Assembly (NCBI GenBank): GCA_016713005.1
Contig: JADJPY010000001.1
Coordinates: 62,001-126,000 of the forward strand
DNA length: 64,000 nt
Source: Ramlibacter sp.
Lineage (GTDB): Bacteria > Pseudomonadota > Gammaproteobacteria > Burkholderiales > Burkholderiaceae_C
Reading direction: 5' to 3'
The notes below the pieces were generated by a model, which was not told the origin of the DNA, did not search any database, and worked only from the letters and a program-made list of their open reading frames with translations. This document shows positions 54,850 through 64,000 of this stretch, piece after piece (position 1 is the first letter of the stretch; the number at the start of each line of letters is the position of its first letter). The position numbers and the translations under genes were made by a program.

Positions 54850-56286
54850 TCAGCGCGGCGGCAGCGGATCCAGCGTGACGGCGCTGTCAAACACCGTCTG
54901 GCCCCAGTTTGAAGGCACCTCGAAGCGGTAGGCGTCGCTGTCCAGCGTGCGGCCGTCGGGCGTCGTCGCCTTCAGGCGCAGGTACCAGGTGCCGCTGGCC
55001 AGCTCGCCCAGCGTCGCGCGCGCCTCCGTGCTTTCGGTGCGCCGCACATCCCGCGTGAACCCGGCGTCTGCCGCCAGCTCCAGGGTGTAGCGGCTCGCGG
55101 TGAGCGGGCCGCCCTCGGGCGACTGTGGTGTCCAGCGCAATTCCGTCTGGTTGCCCTGGTGGCGCAGCAGGCCGCCGGTGGCGCGCCAGCGGCTGGGGAG
55201 CACGGTGCGCAACACGATCTGGCGCACGGCGTCCAGGCCCTCCAGACCCGCGGCATCGATGCCACGCACGCGGGCGTTCCAGGTGCCGTCGGGCAGGCTG
55301 GCCAGGTTGACCGTGCCGCTGGTGGCCTTGAGGTCGCGCACGATGCCGTTGAACTGCGCGTCCGCGGCGACCTGCACCCGGTAGGCGCTGGCGCCGGCCA
55401 GCACGGGCAGCGGCCAGGTGCCGGCGGGCTTGAGCACTTCGCCGGGCAAGCCGCCCAGCTCGGGCGCAGGCAGCAGCTTGACCACGCGCACCTCGCGCTG
55501 GGCCGGGTTGATCACGGCGCCTTCGCCGCGCGCCAGTTCTGCGCCACTTTGCTGGGCCGGGTTGTCCGCACGGACCAGGCCGGCCAGCACCTCGGTGCGG
55601 GCATTGCGCGAGGCCGGGTCGTCGTAGGCCACACGGAACTCGGTGCCGCGCACGCCCACCAGCGAGGTGGGTGTCTCGATGGACAGCGGCCGGGCGCGCC
55701 GGGTGGTGGCGCTGGCCAGTGTTTCCACGGTGCCCTGGGCCAGACGCACCAGGCCCGAGAACCAGGTGGAGGAGCCGCTGACAGCGGCGTCGCGCAGGGC
55801 GTACTCGCGCTGGTTGACGACTTCGGCCAGCGAGGTGGGCAGCAGCTTGACGCGGCTGCCGTCGGCCAGCTCGACCACGGCGGAGCTGTTCGCGCCGGTT
55901 TCCAGGCGCGCGCCTTCGTTGACGGCAGCTCCCACGGCAGCGGCTGCGCCGCCCAGACGCACATCGCCCTGCGCAGCCACCAGCCGCCCGGCCACAGGCT
56001 GGAACTTCATCAGCCGCAGCGGGATGCGCACCGTCTGTCCGGGGCGGATCACGTTGGGGTCGGGCATGGCGTTGAAGCGCGCCACCGCGTTCCACTGGCG
56101 CGGGTCGACCAGGTGGCGCTTGGCAATGCCGATGACGTTGTCGGAGGCCTTGACCACATACGGAAGGGCCGGCTCGGCGGTCTGCGCTGCGGCGCCGTTT
56201 GCTATCAAAATAATAGCGGCCAGACCAATACTGACGGGGGACAGAGGCTGTTTTAGCCTGAAAAACGCAGGGAGGGACGCTTGCAT
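54850..56286 (-). CDS. exported LysM/FecR-domain protein with fibronectin-like C-terminus
   Basis: 478 aa from ATG 56286. Signal peptide about 1-34, whose core LSPVSIGLAAIILIANG is encoded by dispersed repeat copy 9. Then a LysM domain (VVKASDNVIGIAKRHL, NVIRPGQTVRIPLRL), a FecR domain about 105-260 (RLETGANSSAVVELADGSRV, LVGVRGTEFRVAY) and fibronectin/Ig-like strands to the end. It probably binds peptidoglycan at the cell surface; similar proteins sit near secreted adenylate/guanylate cyclase systems. Role unknown. Confidence 0.85.
   Translation of the reverse strand: MQASLPAFFRLKQPLSPVSIGLAAIILIANGAAAQTAEPALPYVVKASDNVIGIAKRHLVDPRQWNAVARFNAMPDPNVIRPGQTVRIPLRLMKFQPVAGRLVAAQGDVRLGGAAAAVGAAVNEGARLETGANSSAVVELADGSRVKLLPTSLAEVVNQREYALRDAAVSGSSTWFSGLVRLAQGTVETLASATTRRARPLSIETPTSLVGVRGTEFRVAYDDPASRNARTEVLAGLVRADNPAQQSGAELARGEGAVINPAQREVRVVKLLPAPELGGLPGEVLKPAGTWPLPVLAGASAYRVQVAADAQFNGIVRDLKATSGTVNLASLPDGTWNARVRGIDAAGLEGLDAVRQIVLRTVLPSRWRATGGLLRHQGNQTELRWTPQSPEGGPLTASRYTLELAADAGFTRDVRRTESTEARATLGELASGTWYLRLKATTPDGRTLDSDAYRFEVPSNWGQTVFDSAVTLDPLPPR
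56197..56262 (-). repeat. dispersed repeat family A, copy 9, encoding a signal peptide core
   Basis: On the minus strand: CAGCCTCTGTCCCCCGTCAG at the left, GCTATTATTTTGATAGC at the right. The LysM/FecR gene reads it as RLKQPLSPVSIGLAAIILIA, the basic and hydrophobic part of its signal peptide. Confidence 0.78.
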
Positions 56287-56304
56287 CGGGATTGCTTCCG
56301 TGGG

Positions 56305-56896
<592 letters not shown>

Positions 56897-56907
<11 letters not shown>

Positions 56908-57511
56908 CCAGATGCTCCTTGACCAGCTGGAAGATCTCGCGGTAGGCGCGGCCGTGGCGCGGCGCCAGGCCCTGCGACACCGCGGCGGCGTCCGGTGGGG
57001 TGTCCTTGCGCGCCTGGCGCACCAGCGCACGCAGCTGCTGGGTGTCGGTGTCCGGGTGCAGCTGCAGCCAGCGCGCCAGCGTGGCGTCGTCGGCAATGAG
57101 CTCGTCGCGCCAGCGTTCGGCCTCGTGCAGGGCGCGGGCCTGGGCGGCCGAGCCGTTGTGCTGCTCGTCCAGCGCGGCGCGCACGGCGTCCAGTGTGGCC
57201 GGCTCGAGCAGACGCATCAGCTTGCCGATGAACTGCATCTGGCGGCGGCGACCCTCGAAATTGGTGATGCGCCGCGCCTCGGCCAGCGCGTCGCGCAGCT
57301 TCTCGGACAGGCCCAGCGGCTCGAACAGGTCGGCGCGCAGCGTCAGCAGCGCCTCGCCCAGCTTTTGCAGCTCGGTGCTCTCGCGCTTGAGGTCGGTCTT
57401 GCTGGCTTCGGTCGTGCCCTTGAGCTCGGCCTTGAGCTCGAGGTCGAGCTCGCTGCCCTCGGCCACGAACTGGCCGCGGACGAAGTAGCCTTTTTTCGGT
57501 TTGCGTGACAT
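56897..57511 (-). CDS. darP: DUF615 ribosome biogenesis protein (DarP/YjgA)
   Basis: 204 aa from ATG 57511 (an upstream in-frame start at 57556 is less likely). Features: N-terminal SRKPKKGYFVRG, an acidic-basic helical body LQKLGEALLTLRADLFEPL and RRRQMQFIGKLMR, the latter typical of YjgA. It helps assemble the 50S subunit. Divergent from pmbA with 62 bp between starts. Confidence 0.9.
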
Positions 57512-57573
57512 GACAGGGGAATGGTGGTGCGCGGGCGGCGCGCCGCGCAGCGACAAGTATCATAGCCGCCGAC

Positions 57574-58950
57574 ATGAAGACCAAATCCCCCAAGGCCGGC
57601 AACGGCTTCAGCTACACCCGTGCCCACTTTGAGGGGCTGGTTGACCAGGCCCTGGAGCATGCCCGCCGTCTTGGTGCCAGCGACGCGGGGGCCGAGGCCT
57701 CCGAAGGCTGCGGCCTGAGCGTCTCGGTGCGCAAGGGCGAGCTGGAGAACGTGGAACGCAACCGCGACAAGTCGCTGGGCGTGACGGTCTACCTGGGCCA
57801 GCGTCGCGGCAACGCCAGCACGTCGGATTTCTCGGAAGCGGCGATCCGCCAGACGGTGCAGGCCGCGTACGACATCGCGCGCTTCACCGCCGAGGACCCG
57901 GTGGCCGGGCTGCCGGACGCGCAGGACATCGCGCAGGCCCACGAGCAGCCGGACCTGGACCTGTTTCACCCGTGGGCGATTGACAGCGCGCAGGCCGCGC
58001 GGATCGCGCTGCAATGCGAGGCAGCGGCGTTTGCCACCGACCGGCGCATCACCAACAGCGAGGGCGCGGCGGTGTCGGCCCAGCAAAGCCATTTCTTCAG
58101 CGCGCACACGCACGGTTTCCGCGGCGGCTATGCCAGCTCGCGCCACAGCCTGTCGGTGGCACCGATTGCCGGGCGCGGCGACGGCATGCAGCGCGACGCC
58201 TGGTACAGCTCCATGCGCAGCGCAGCCGACCTAGCCAGCCCGCAGGCGGTGGGCCGCTATGCCGCCGAGCGCGCGCTGAGCCGGCTCAAGTCGCGCAAGA
58301 TCGCCACCACCACCTGCCCGGTGCTGTTCGAGTCGCCCCTGGCGGCCGGCTTGTTGGGCGCGTTCGTGCAGGCCACCAGCGGCGGTGCGCTGTACCGCAA
58401 GAGCAGCTTCCTGCTGGACTCGCTGGGCAAGCCGGTTTTCCCCGCGCACATCGACATCACCGAGGATGCGCACCAGCGCGGCGGCAAGGGCAGCTCGCCG
58501 TTTGACGAGGAGGGCGTGCGCACCCGCTCGCGCAAGGTGGTGGACGCCGGGCGTGTGGAGGGCTATTTCCTGAGCAGCTATTCCGCGCGCAAGCTCGGCA
58601 TGAAGACCACCGGCAATGCCGGCGGTTCGCACAACCTGACGCTCAGTTCGCGCCACACGCGCGCCGGGGATGACCTGGACGAAATGCTGCGCAAGCTGGG
58701 CACGGGGCTGTTCGTGATCGAGCTGATGGGTCAGGGCGTCAACTACGTGACGGGCGACTATTCGCGCGGGGCCAGCGGCTTCTGGGTGGAGAAGGGTCGC
58801 ATCGCCTACCCGGTGCAGGAAATCACCATCGCCGGCAACATGCGTGACATGCTGGCCGGCATCGTGGCTGTCGGCGCCGATGCCTACAACTACGGGGCCA
58901 AGACGGTGGGGTCGGTGCTGGTGAACCGGATGAAAGTGGCGGGCAGCTGA
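57574..58950 (+). CDS. pmbA: metalloprotease subunit PmbA/TldE
   Basis: 458 aa from ATG 57574. The conserved opening VRKGELENVERNRDKSLGV and the C-terminal region NLTLSS...LGTGLFVIELMGQGVNYVTG and EITIAGNM are diagnostic. TldE/PmbA partners with TldD to degrade or mature peptides (microcin, CcdA); only TldD has the zinc site, so this subunit lacks it. The tldD gene is not in the window. Confidence 0.94.
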   Translation: MKTKSPKAGNGFSYTRAHFEGLVDQALEHARRLGASDAGAEASEGCGLSVSVRKGELENVERNRDKSLGVTVYLGQRRGNASTSDFSEAAIRQTVQAAYDIARFTAEDPVAGLPDAQDIAQAHEQPDLDLFHPWAIDSAQAARIALQCEAAAFATDRRITNSEGAAVSAQQSHFFSAHTHGFRGGYASSRHSLSVAPIAGRGDGMQRDAWYSSMRSAADLASPQAVGRYAAERALSRLKSRKIATTTCPVLFESPLAAGLLGAFVQATSGGALYRKSSFLLDSLGKPVFPAHIDITEDAHQRGGKGSSPFDEEGVRTRSRKVVDAGRVEGYFLSSYSARKLGMKTTGNAGGSHNLTLSSRHTRAGDDLDEMLRKLGTGLFVIELMGQGVNYVTGDYSRGASGFWVEKGRIAYPVQEITIAGNMRDMLAGIVAVGADAYNYGAKTVGSVLVNRMKVAGS

Positions 58951-59397
58951 TCAGCCCGCGAGCGCGGCCTTGACCGCTGCCGACACCTGGCCCATGTCCG
59001 CCTTGCCGGCCAGGCGGGCCTTGACGGCACCCATGACCTTGCCCATGTCGCCGGGACCCTTGGCACCCAGCTCGGTGACGATGGCCTTGACCTCGGCGGC
59101 CACTTCGTCGGCCGACAGGCGCGCGGGCAGGTAGGCCTGCAACACCTTCACTTCGGCGATTTCCCTGTCGGCCAGGTCCTGGCGCGCGGCCTTCTCGAAA
59201 GCCTCGATGCTGTCCTTGCGCTGCTTGAGCATCTTGTCGACGATGGCGATCACCGCGGCGTCGTCCAGCTCGATGCGCTCGTCGACCTCGCGCTGCTTCA
59301 TCGCCGCGGTCAGCAGCCGGATGGTGCCCAGGCGCTCGCTGTCCTTGGCTCGCATGGCGGCCTTCATGTCTTCGGTGATGCGTTCCTTGAGGCTCAT
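58951..59397 (-). CDS. yqeY: GatB/YqeY domain protein
   Basis: 148 aa from ATG 59397. SLKERITEDMKAAMRAKDSE at the start and AGKADMGQVSAAVKAAL at the end are the YqeY hallmarks. The fold is a tRNA-binding module also found in GatB; function unproven. It follows rpsU on the same strand, a very common arrangement, but a terminator lies between. Convergent with pmbA, stop codons adjacent. Confidence 0.94.
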   Translation of the reverse strand: MSLKERITEDMKAAMRAKDSERLGTIRLLTAAMKQREVDERIELDDAAVIAIVDKMLKQRKDSIEAFEKAARQDLADREIAEVKVLQAYLPARLSADEVAAEVKAIVTELGAKGPGDMGKVMGAVKARLAGKADMGQVSAAVKAALAG

Positions 59398-59421
59398 GGT
59401 GTGCTCCGGTATCTGGGAATG

Positions 59422-59456
59422 AAAAAAGCCTGCTTGAGCTTCCCCAGGCAGGCTTT
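59422..59456 (-). terminator. rho-independent terminator of rpsU
   Basis: On the minus strand AAAGCCTGC pairs perfectly with GCAGGCTTT across a 14-base loop and is followed by a run of six T. It lies 23 bases after the rpsU stop and before the yqeY start, so read-through to yqeY would be partial or yqeY has its own promoter. Confidence 0.88.
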
Positions 59457-59478
59457 GCGGGTGCCGCGAGGGCCGCGC

Positions 59479-59691
59479 TCAGTACATCTTCTTGGGCAGC
59501 TGCATGCTGCGCACGCGCTTGTAGTGGCGCTTGACGGCGGCGGCCTTCTTGCGCTTGCGCTCGGCGGTGGGCTTCTCGTAGAACTCGCGGGCGCGCAGGT
59601 CGGTCAGCAGGCCCAGCTTTTCAATGGTGCGCTTGAAGCGGCGCAGGGCCACGTCGAACGGCTCGTTTTCTTTAACGCGAATGGTGGTCAT
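59479..59691 (-). CDS. rpsU: 30S ribosomal protein S21
   Basis: 70 aa from ATG 59691. [20 protein letters not shown] and the basic tail [19 protein letters not shown] identify it. Component of the small subunit that helps initiation. Its promoter must lie in the 90 bases to the right, shared divergently with the glycosyltransferase gene. Confidence 0.96.
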
Positions 59692-59898
59692 TGACGAATG
59701 AATTCCAGAATGTGCAGCTGACTGGCACCAGGGGAAGATCGGGCCCCCGCTCCGTCACTGCTGAATTCCCCAACTGATACGGTGATCAGGCCGTTGGGGT
59801 TAGCCAGCAAAGCCTTGGATTATAGCGGGTTTGGCGGTCCGCGCAATCTGGCGCCCGGCCAGTCGGTACCGGGGCCGTGGGGCTGCGTATCATGCGGC

Positions 59899-61137
59899 GT
59901 GACCACGCCCCGACTGCTCCTGGACATGCTGCCCGCCCAGACCGGCTCGCGCCTGCGCGGGCTGGGCCGATTTGCCCGGACCCTGGCCACCGGGCTGCTG
60001 CAGGCCCGTGGTGATGCCGTCAGCCTGGGTGCATCGCTCCATGCCGAGCAGTCGCCCCAGGCCCTGGCCGACAGCTTTGCCCCTCTGGCTCCCCGTGTGC
60101 TCGCCTATGGCGACGCGCCGCGGGAGCGCTACTGGACCCGGGCGGGATGGGAGCGCGCCGTGTTGCGCGAGCGCGGGGCTTTCATTGCCGCCAGCGGCGC
60201 CGATGTTGTCGTGACGCCCGCCTGGTTCGAGGGCTGGGGCGAACATTGCGAGCCGCTGCAACCGGCACGGTTCGCGAACGCGGCCAGCCGGCCGCTGCAG
60301 GTCGCGGCGGTGCACGACTTCATCCCCCTGCAGCAACCGGCCGTCTGCCTGGACCCCTACCCGGGAATGCGCCGCTGGTACGAAAGGCGTCTGGCCGCCT
60401 ACGGCCAGGCGGACCTGCTGATTGCGCTGTCACAGCACGTGCGGCGCAAGCCCATCGAGACCCTGGCTGTGCCGCCGGCCCGGGTGGTGGTGGTGCCAGC
60501 CGCCGTGGCCAGTGTGTTTTTCGAGGCGCCGCCGCAACCGCACGCCGTGCAGGCACTGCATGCGCGACTGGGCCTGAGCCGGCCATTTGTCATGGGAATC
60601 GGCCCTGACGACGTGCGCAAGAACCTGGGCGGCCTGCTGCAGGCCTGGAGCCGCTTGCCCGGCGCCACGCGCCAGTCGCACCAGTTGGCCATTGCTGGCG
60701 TGCAGCGGGGCGAGCCCTTGCTCAAGCGGGCGCGCGGCCTGGGCCTGGCCGAAGATGAATTGGTGCTTCTGCCGCACGTGCCCGATACCGAGTTGGCGGC
60801 GCTGTATGCCAGCTGCAGGCTGTTCGTGTTTTCCTCGCTGGCCGAGGGGTTTGGCCTGCCGGTGGTGGAGGCCATGGCCTGCGGCGCGCCTGTGCTGGCG
60901 GGCAACAACACCAGCCTGCCCGAGGTGGTGGGCCGTGCCGACGCGTTGTTCGATGCGGGTTCGGCGGACGCCATCGCGCAAGCCATGGTGCGTGGCCTGC
61001 AAGATGCGGACTGGCGCGCCGCGCTGTCCCGCCATGGCCGCGAGCATGCCGCGGGCTACACCCAGGGCGCGCTGGCCGACGCGGTCTGGACGGCCTGCGA
61101 ACAGGCGCTGGCCCAGCGCATGCCGGCGGCTTACTGA
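59899..61137 (+). CDS. family 4 (GT-B) glycosyltransferase
   Basis: 412 aa from a GTG at 59899 (TTPRLLLDMLPAQTG...); an upstream ATG at 59782 would add 39 residues unlike the family, and ATG 59926 would cut the first strand. RLRGLGRFARTLATGL near the N-terminus and VAAVHDFIPLQQPA (acceptor side) plus FSSLAEGFGLPVVEAMACGAP (nucleotide-sugar site) mark a mannosyltransferase-like enzyme. It may add a sugar in polysaccharide synthesis; no polysaccharide genes are adjacent. Confidence 0.88.
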   Translation: MTTPRLLLDMLPAQTGSRLRGLGRFARTLATGLLQARGDAVSLGASLHAEQSPQALADSFAPLAPRVLAYGDAPRERYWTRAGWERAVLRERGAFIAASGADVVVTPAWFEGWGEHCEPLQPARFANAASRPLQVAAVHDFIPLQQPAVCLDPYPGMRRWYERRLAAYGQADLLIALSQHVRRKPIETLAVPPARVVVVPAAVASVFFEAPPQPHAVQALHARLGLSRPFVMGIGPDDVRKNLGGLLQAWSRLPGATRQSHQLAIAGVQRGEPLLKRARGLGLAEDELVLLPHVPDTELAALYASCRLFVFSSLAEGFGLPVVEAMACGAPVLAGNNTSLPEVVGRADALFDAGSADAIAQAMVRGLQDADWRAALSRHGREHAAGYTQGALADAVWTACEQALAQRMPAAY

Positions 61138-62399
61138 CCGGTGGCCCCGATGTGCGCGGCCGGCAGCGCGTTCGCGCAGGCGTGGGCGCTGGACCAGGCC
61201 CACTGGAAGTTGTAGCCGCCCAGCCAGCCGGTCACGTCCACCACCTCGCCGATGAAGTACAGGCCCGGTTGCCTGGACTCCATGGTCTGGGAGGACAGGT
61301 CGCGCGTGTCCACGCCACCGGCGGTGACTTCGGCCTTGCGGTAGCCCTCGGTGCTGGCGGGGGTCAGTTCCCAGCGCGACAGCCGCTGCGCCAGCGCGGC
61401 CAGGGCGCGGTCGCTGGCCTCGTTGACCGGCCGCTGCCAGGCGCTGTCCTGCTGCACCCAGGCGTCGGCCAGCCGCGCGGGCACCCGCGTGGCGAGCTCG
61501 TTGGCGATGAGCTTGCGCGAGACGGATTTCGCCTGCGCCAGGACTTCGGCCAGGTCGGTGCCGGGCGCCAGGTCCAGGTGGATCGGCGTGCCGGGCTGCC
61601 AGTAGCTCGAGATCTGCAACACGGCCGGGCCGCTCAGGCCGCGGTGGGTGAACAGCAGGTCCTCGTCAAAAGCCGTCCGGTGTTTCTTCTCACCGGTTTC
61701 GATCTGCACCGGCAGCGAAAGGCCAGCCAGCGACGCATACGGCGCCCAGCCAGCGCCGTCAAAGGTCAGCGGCACGAGTGCGGGCCGGGTGGGCACGATC
61801 CGCAACCCGAACTGGCGCGCCAGCTGGTAGCCAAAGTCGCTGGCACCGATCTGCGGGATGGACAGCCCGCCGGTGGCCACGACCACGCTGCGCGCCAGAA
61901 CCATGCCCCGTTCGCTATCAATTTCATAGTGGGTCGGCCAATCCCCATGCGGGCTGGAGGCCGAAAACGCCAGGGAACGCACGCCACAGGGCTGCCAGCG
62001 GGTGACGCTGCCGCCGTGCGCGGCGCCGGCCTCGCACTCACGCAGCAGCATCTGGATGAGGTCTTCGGCCGAACGGTCGCAAAACAGCTGGCCCTTGTGC
62101 TTTTCGTGGAAGGCGATGCCGTGGCGCTGTACCAGCGCGATGAAGTCCTGCGCCGTGTAGCGCGACAGGGCGGAGCGGCAGAAGTTCGGGTTGTCGCTGA
62201 TGAAGTGCTTGTGCGGCGCACGCGGGTCCAGTTCGCGGTTGGTGAAGTTGGCCCGCCCGCCGCCCGAGATGCGGATCTTCTCGGCCACCTTGGGCGAATG
62301 GTCCAGCAGCAGCACGTTCAGCCCGCGCTGCGCCGCCACCCCGGCGCAAAAAAGACCGGCGGCGCCGGCACCGATGATGGCGGCGTCAAAAACTTGCAT
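61131..62399 (-). CDS. HI0933-family NAD(P)/FAD flavoprotein
   Basis: 422 aa from ATG 62399. The dinucleotide fold AAIIGAGAAGLFCAGVAAQRG and the family signature KIRISGGGRANFTN are clear, with VVVATGGLSIPQIGASDFGY and the final FIGEVVDVTGWLGGYNFQWA. Such enzymes (HI0933/BaiN-like) oxidise or reduce unknown substrates. About 20 residues around FSASSPHGDWPTHYEIDSE are encoded by repeat copy 10. The stop overlaps the convergent glycosyltransferase by seven bases. Confidence 0.9.
   Translation of the reverse strand: MQVFDAAIIGAGAAGLFCAGVAAQRGLNVLLLDHSPKVAEKIRISGGGRANFTNRELDPRAPHKHFISDNPNFCRSALSRYTAQDFIALVQRHGIAFHEKHKGQLFCDRSAEDLIQMLLRECEAGAAHGGSVTRWQPCGVRSLAFSASSPHGDWPTHYEIDSERGMVLARSVVVATGGLSIPQIGASDFGYQLARQFGLRIVPTRPALVPLTFDGAGWAPYASLAGLSLPVQIETGEKKHRTAFDEDLLFTHRGLSGPAVLQISSYWQPGTPIHLDLAPGTDLAEVLAQAKSVSRKLIANELATRVPARLADAWVQQDSAWQRPVNEASDRALAALAQRLSRWELTPASTEGYRKAEVTAGGVDTRDLSSQTMESRQPGLYFIGEVVDVTGWLGGYNFQWAWSSAHACANALPAAHIGATGQ
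61910..61968 (-). repeat. dispersed repeat family A, copy 10, in frame inside the flavoprotein gene
   Basis: On the minus strand: GTTTTCGGCCTCCAGCCCG at the left and ACTATGAAATTGATAGC at the right. The gene reads it as FSASSPHGDWPTHYEIDSE, on a variable loop before VVVATGG. Confidence 0.8.
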
Positions 62400-62465
62400 G
62401 TCGCGACTTTATCCGCACCCCGTCCTGCGAGGTCTACCGCAGAATTTCTGTCAGGGGGTTAGGAG

Positions 62466-63209
62466 ATGACATCTGAAGTTTCCAGTGGACCGGCCGTGGC
62501 GGCCGGCCTGTGGCGACCCAACCGGCGCGAGGCACTGCTGCTGGCCATGCTGCCTTTCGTGGCGGTGGCTTTGCTGAACCACCACTACAAGGACAGTCTG
62601 CTGGCCTGGGGGCTGGCTTGGTACTGGGCCGCCGACGCAGTGCATTTTGTGGTGGTACCGGTGGCGAGCTGGGTTTTCCTGTCCAGGACGACCGGGCTCC
62701 AGTTCGCCGACATGGGGCTTTCCCGCCTGTGGCGGCAGGACCGCTACCGGCCCCGTCTGACCTGGGGCTTTGCCGTCTTCGTGGCCCTGTTTATGCTGGC
62801 GGCGTACTGGCCGATATGCGAGATCGTGCTGCGCCTGTTTCGGTCGCTGGGGAATCCTGTCGGGTTGAACACGTTGATGCCGACGGGATACGGGGCCTGG
62901 CTGGTGGTGTCGTTCTACATGGCCGCCTCGGCGGCGCTGGCCGAGGAACTGATCTGGCGCGGAATGGCGTGGACCTACTTCTGCGCCGCCCTGCCGGCGC
63001 GGTACCGGCGTCTTACCTATGTCCTGGCTACCTCGGCGGTGTTTGCCGTGGCCCATTCGGAACAGGGCCCGGGCGGTGTTCTCGCTGCGCTCTGGTTCGG
63101 TGTGCTGGCCGCAGGGCTGTACACCAAGGTCCGGTCGCTTTGGCCCATCGTGCTGTGCCACTTCATGGTCGACTGGATCATCTTTGGACCCTGGTCCCGT
63201 CCCGGCTAG
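62466..63209 (+). CDS. CPBP-family intramembrane metalloprotease
   Basis: 247 aa from ATG 62466, seven or eight membrane segments. CPBP (Abi) motifs are AEELIWRGMAW, with the Glu-Glu pair and Arg, VFAVAHSEQG, with the first His, and CHFMVDWIIF. These inner-membrane proteases process prenylated or exosortase-type substrates, or act in bacteriocin immunity. It stands alone here. Divergent from the flavoprotein gene with 66 bp between. Confidence 0.87.
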   Translation: MTSEVSSGPAVAAGLWRPNRREALLLAMLPFVAVALLNHHYKDSLLAWGLAWYWAADAVHFVVVPVASWVFLSRTTGLQFADMGLSRLWRQDRYRPRLTWGFAVFVALFMLAAYWPICEIVLRLFRSLGNPVGLNTLMPTGYGAWLVVSFYMAASAALAEELIWRGMAWTYFCAALPARYRRLTYVLATSAVFAVAHSEQGPGGVLAALWFGVLAAGLYTKVRSLWPIVLCHFMVDWIIFGPWSRPG

Positions 63210-63230
63210 AGGTCAGGTCCTGTTCGCGAA

Positions 63231-64000
63231 TCAGCCTTTCCACACAAATGGAAATCGGAACTGCTTCCAGAAACCGTTGGGCACGTAGTCGCCCAGCACG
63301 CCGTAGCGCTCGGGCCAGACCTTGCTGCTCTTGACGGCGGTGCCGAACAGGTAGTCCAGGAAGGCGAAATGCGCGGCGTAGTTCTTGTCCAGCGCGTCCT
63401 GGTCCTGGCTGTGGTGCCAGTGGTGGAAGTTGGGCGTGACGATGACATAGCGCAGCGGCCCCAGGCGCACGCTGACGTTGGCGTGGTTGAACACGGCCTG
63501 GAAGCCCACCACCACGATGTAGGCGTCGATCACATCCTTGCTGAAGCCCATCACGTAGATCGGCGCCAGCACCAGCGTGCGGGTGATCAGCAGCTCCAGG
63601 ATGTGCTGGCGGGATCGGGCCAGCCAGTCCATGGACTTGATGCTGTGGTGCACCGCGTGCAGCCGCCACAGCAGCGGCACCTCGTGGTAGGCGCGGTGCG
63701 TCCAGTACTGCACCAGGTCGGCCACCAGGATGATCAGCAGCAGGCCGGCCCAGAACGGCAGCTGGGCGACCCAGCCGCGCACGCCATCGTGCGCCGCCCA
63801 GCCGAAGAACCTGTGCACCATCAGGTTGGTGGCCAGCAGCACGAACCCCACCACCATGTGGTTGACGATGAAGTGGTGGAAATCGGTCTGCCACTCGGGG
63901 CGGAACACCGGCTGCTCGCGGCGCAGCGCAAACAGCTTCTCGATGAAGATGAAGATCAGCGCCGAGCCCAGCAGGTCCAGGATGAACCAGTCCAGACCGA
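63231..64000 (-). CDS. sterol desaturase/fatty acid hydroxylase-like membrane protein, 5' end beyond the window
   Basis: 256 codons are visible, ending FRFPFVWKG with the stop at 63231; the frame is open through the right edge, so the start lies outside. Histidine clusters of the di-iron hydroxylase superfamily are complete: HRAYHE, HAVHHS and NFHHWHHS. Three or more membrane segments lie upstream. These membrane enzymes hydroxylate or desaturate lipids with oxygen; substrate unknown. Confidence 0.87.
   Translation of the reverse strand, partial: GLDWFILDLLGSALIFIFIEKLFALRREQPVFRPEWQTDFHHFIVNHMVVGFVLLATNLMVHRFFGWAAHDGVRGWVAQLPFWAGLLLIILVADLVQYWTHRAYHEVPLLWRLHAVHHSIKSMDWLARSRQHILELLITRTLVLAPIYVMGFSKDVIDAYIVVVGFQAVFNHANVSVRLGPLRYVIVTPNFHHWHHSQDQDALDKNYAAHFAFLDYLFGTAVKSSKVWPERYGVLGDYVPNGFWKQFRFPFVWKG

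Overview
The window looks like a chromosomal segment of a Comamonadaceae bacterium (Burkholderiales; Acidovorax/Hydrogenophaga-like). Basis: very high GC, short-gapped operons, and a gene set (glnS, mutS, suhB, cysE, uppP, pmbA, rpsU, yqeY, DUF3297, DUF615) whose proteins read like those of that family. The genus is inference.\n\nLayout. 1-731: end of a divergent EamA-type transporter. 800-15163: one continuous co-directional operon for an aryl polyene (APE) pigment: chain-length factor, acyltransferase, two acyl carrier proteins, a membrane protein, a ligase-dehydratase fusion, glycosyltransferase, second acyltransferase, thioesterase, LolA-like carrier, MMPL exporter, lipoprotein, two ketosynthases, dehydratase, ketoreductase and phosphopantetheinyl transferase. 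A methyltransferase and a small exported protein converge on it (15165-16309). Together they would start, elongate, reduce, dehydrate, tailor and export an aryl polyene to the outer membrane.\n\n16.4-24.5 kb is a patch of small accessory genes, many interrupted by single-base frameshifts (serine hydrolase, catalase-like protein, secreted proteins), beside intact ones (SRAP/YedK, DUF3297). 24.6-28.6 kb holds a cold-shock/DUF1294 gene, a NERD-helicase gene and an MNT/HEPN toxin-antitoxin-like pair. It is bracketed by a 131-bp direct repeat of the 3' end of a PPOX flavoprotein gene. 29.2-31.9 kb is an AT-rich two-gene insert (DUF3696 ATPase plus a possible TOPRIM-like partner, both frameshifted) directly downstream of glnS.\n\n33.9-40.4 kb: a Tyr/His-rich exported protein, a LytTR regulator, a LytS-like kinase with an internal amber codon, hydrolases and small membrane proteins. 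40.6-45.5 kb: a MacAB-type export operon whose adaptor carries two embedded Spy-like helical modules. 45.5-64 kb: mostly housekeeping genes (uppP, Anbu protease, mutS with one frameshift, suhB, trmJ-type methyltransferase, cysE, a LysM/FecR protein, mogA-type, darP, pmbA, yqeY, rpsU, a glycosyltransferase, an HI0933 flavoprotein, a CPBP protease and a sterol desaturase-like protein cut by the window end).\n\nMost striking cross-cutting signals: (1) a dispersed ~57-70 bp repeat in ten copies, six of them read in frame inside conserved genes, once as a signal peptide and once as a kinase C-terminus; (2) many single-base frameshifts together with a frameshifted mutS; (3) a MITE-like element whose arms keep a hairpin by compensatory changes. 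No tRNA, rRNA, CRISPR array, transposase or integrase was seen.
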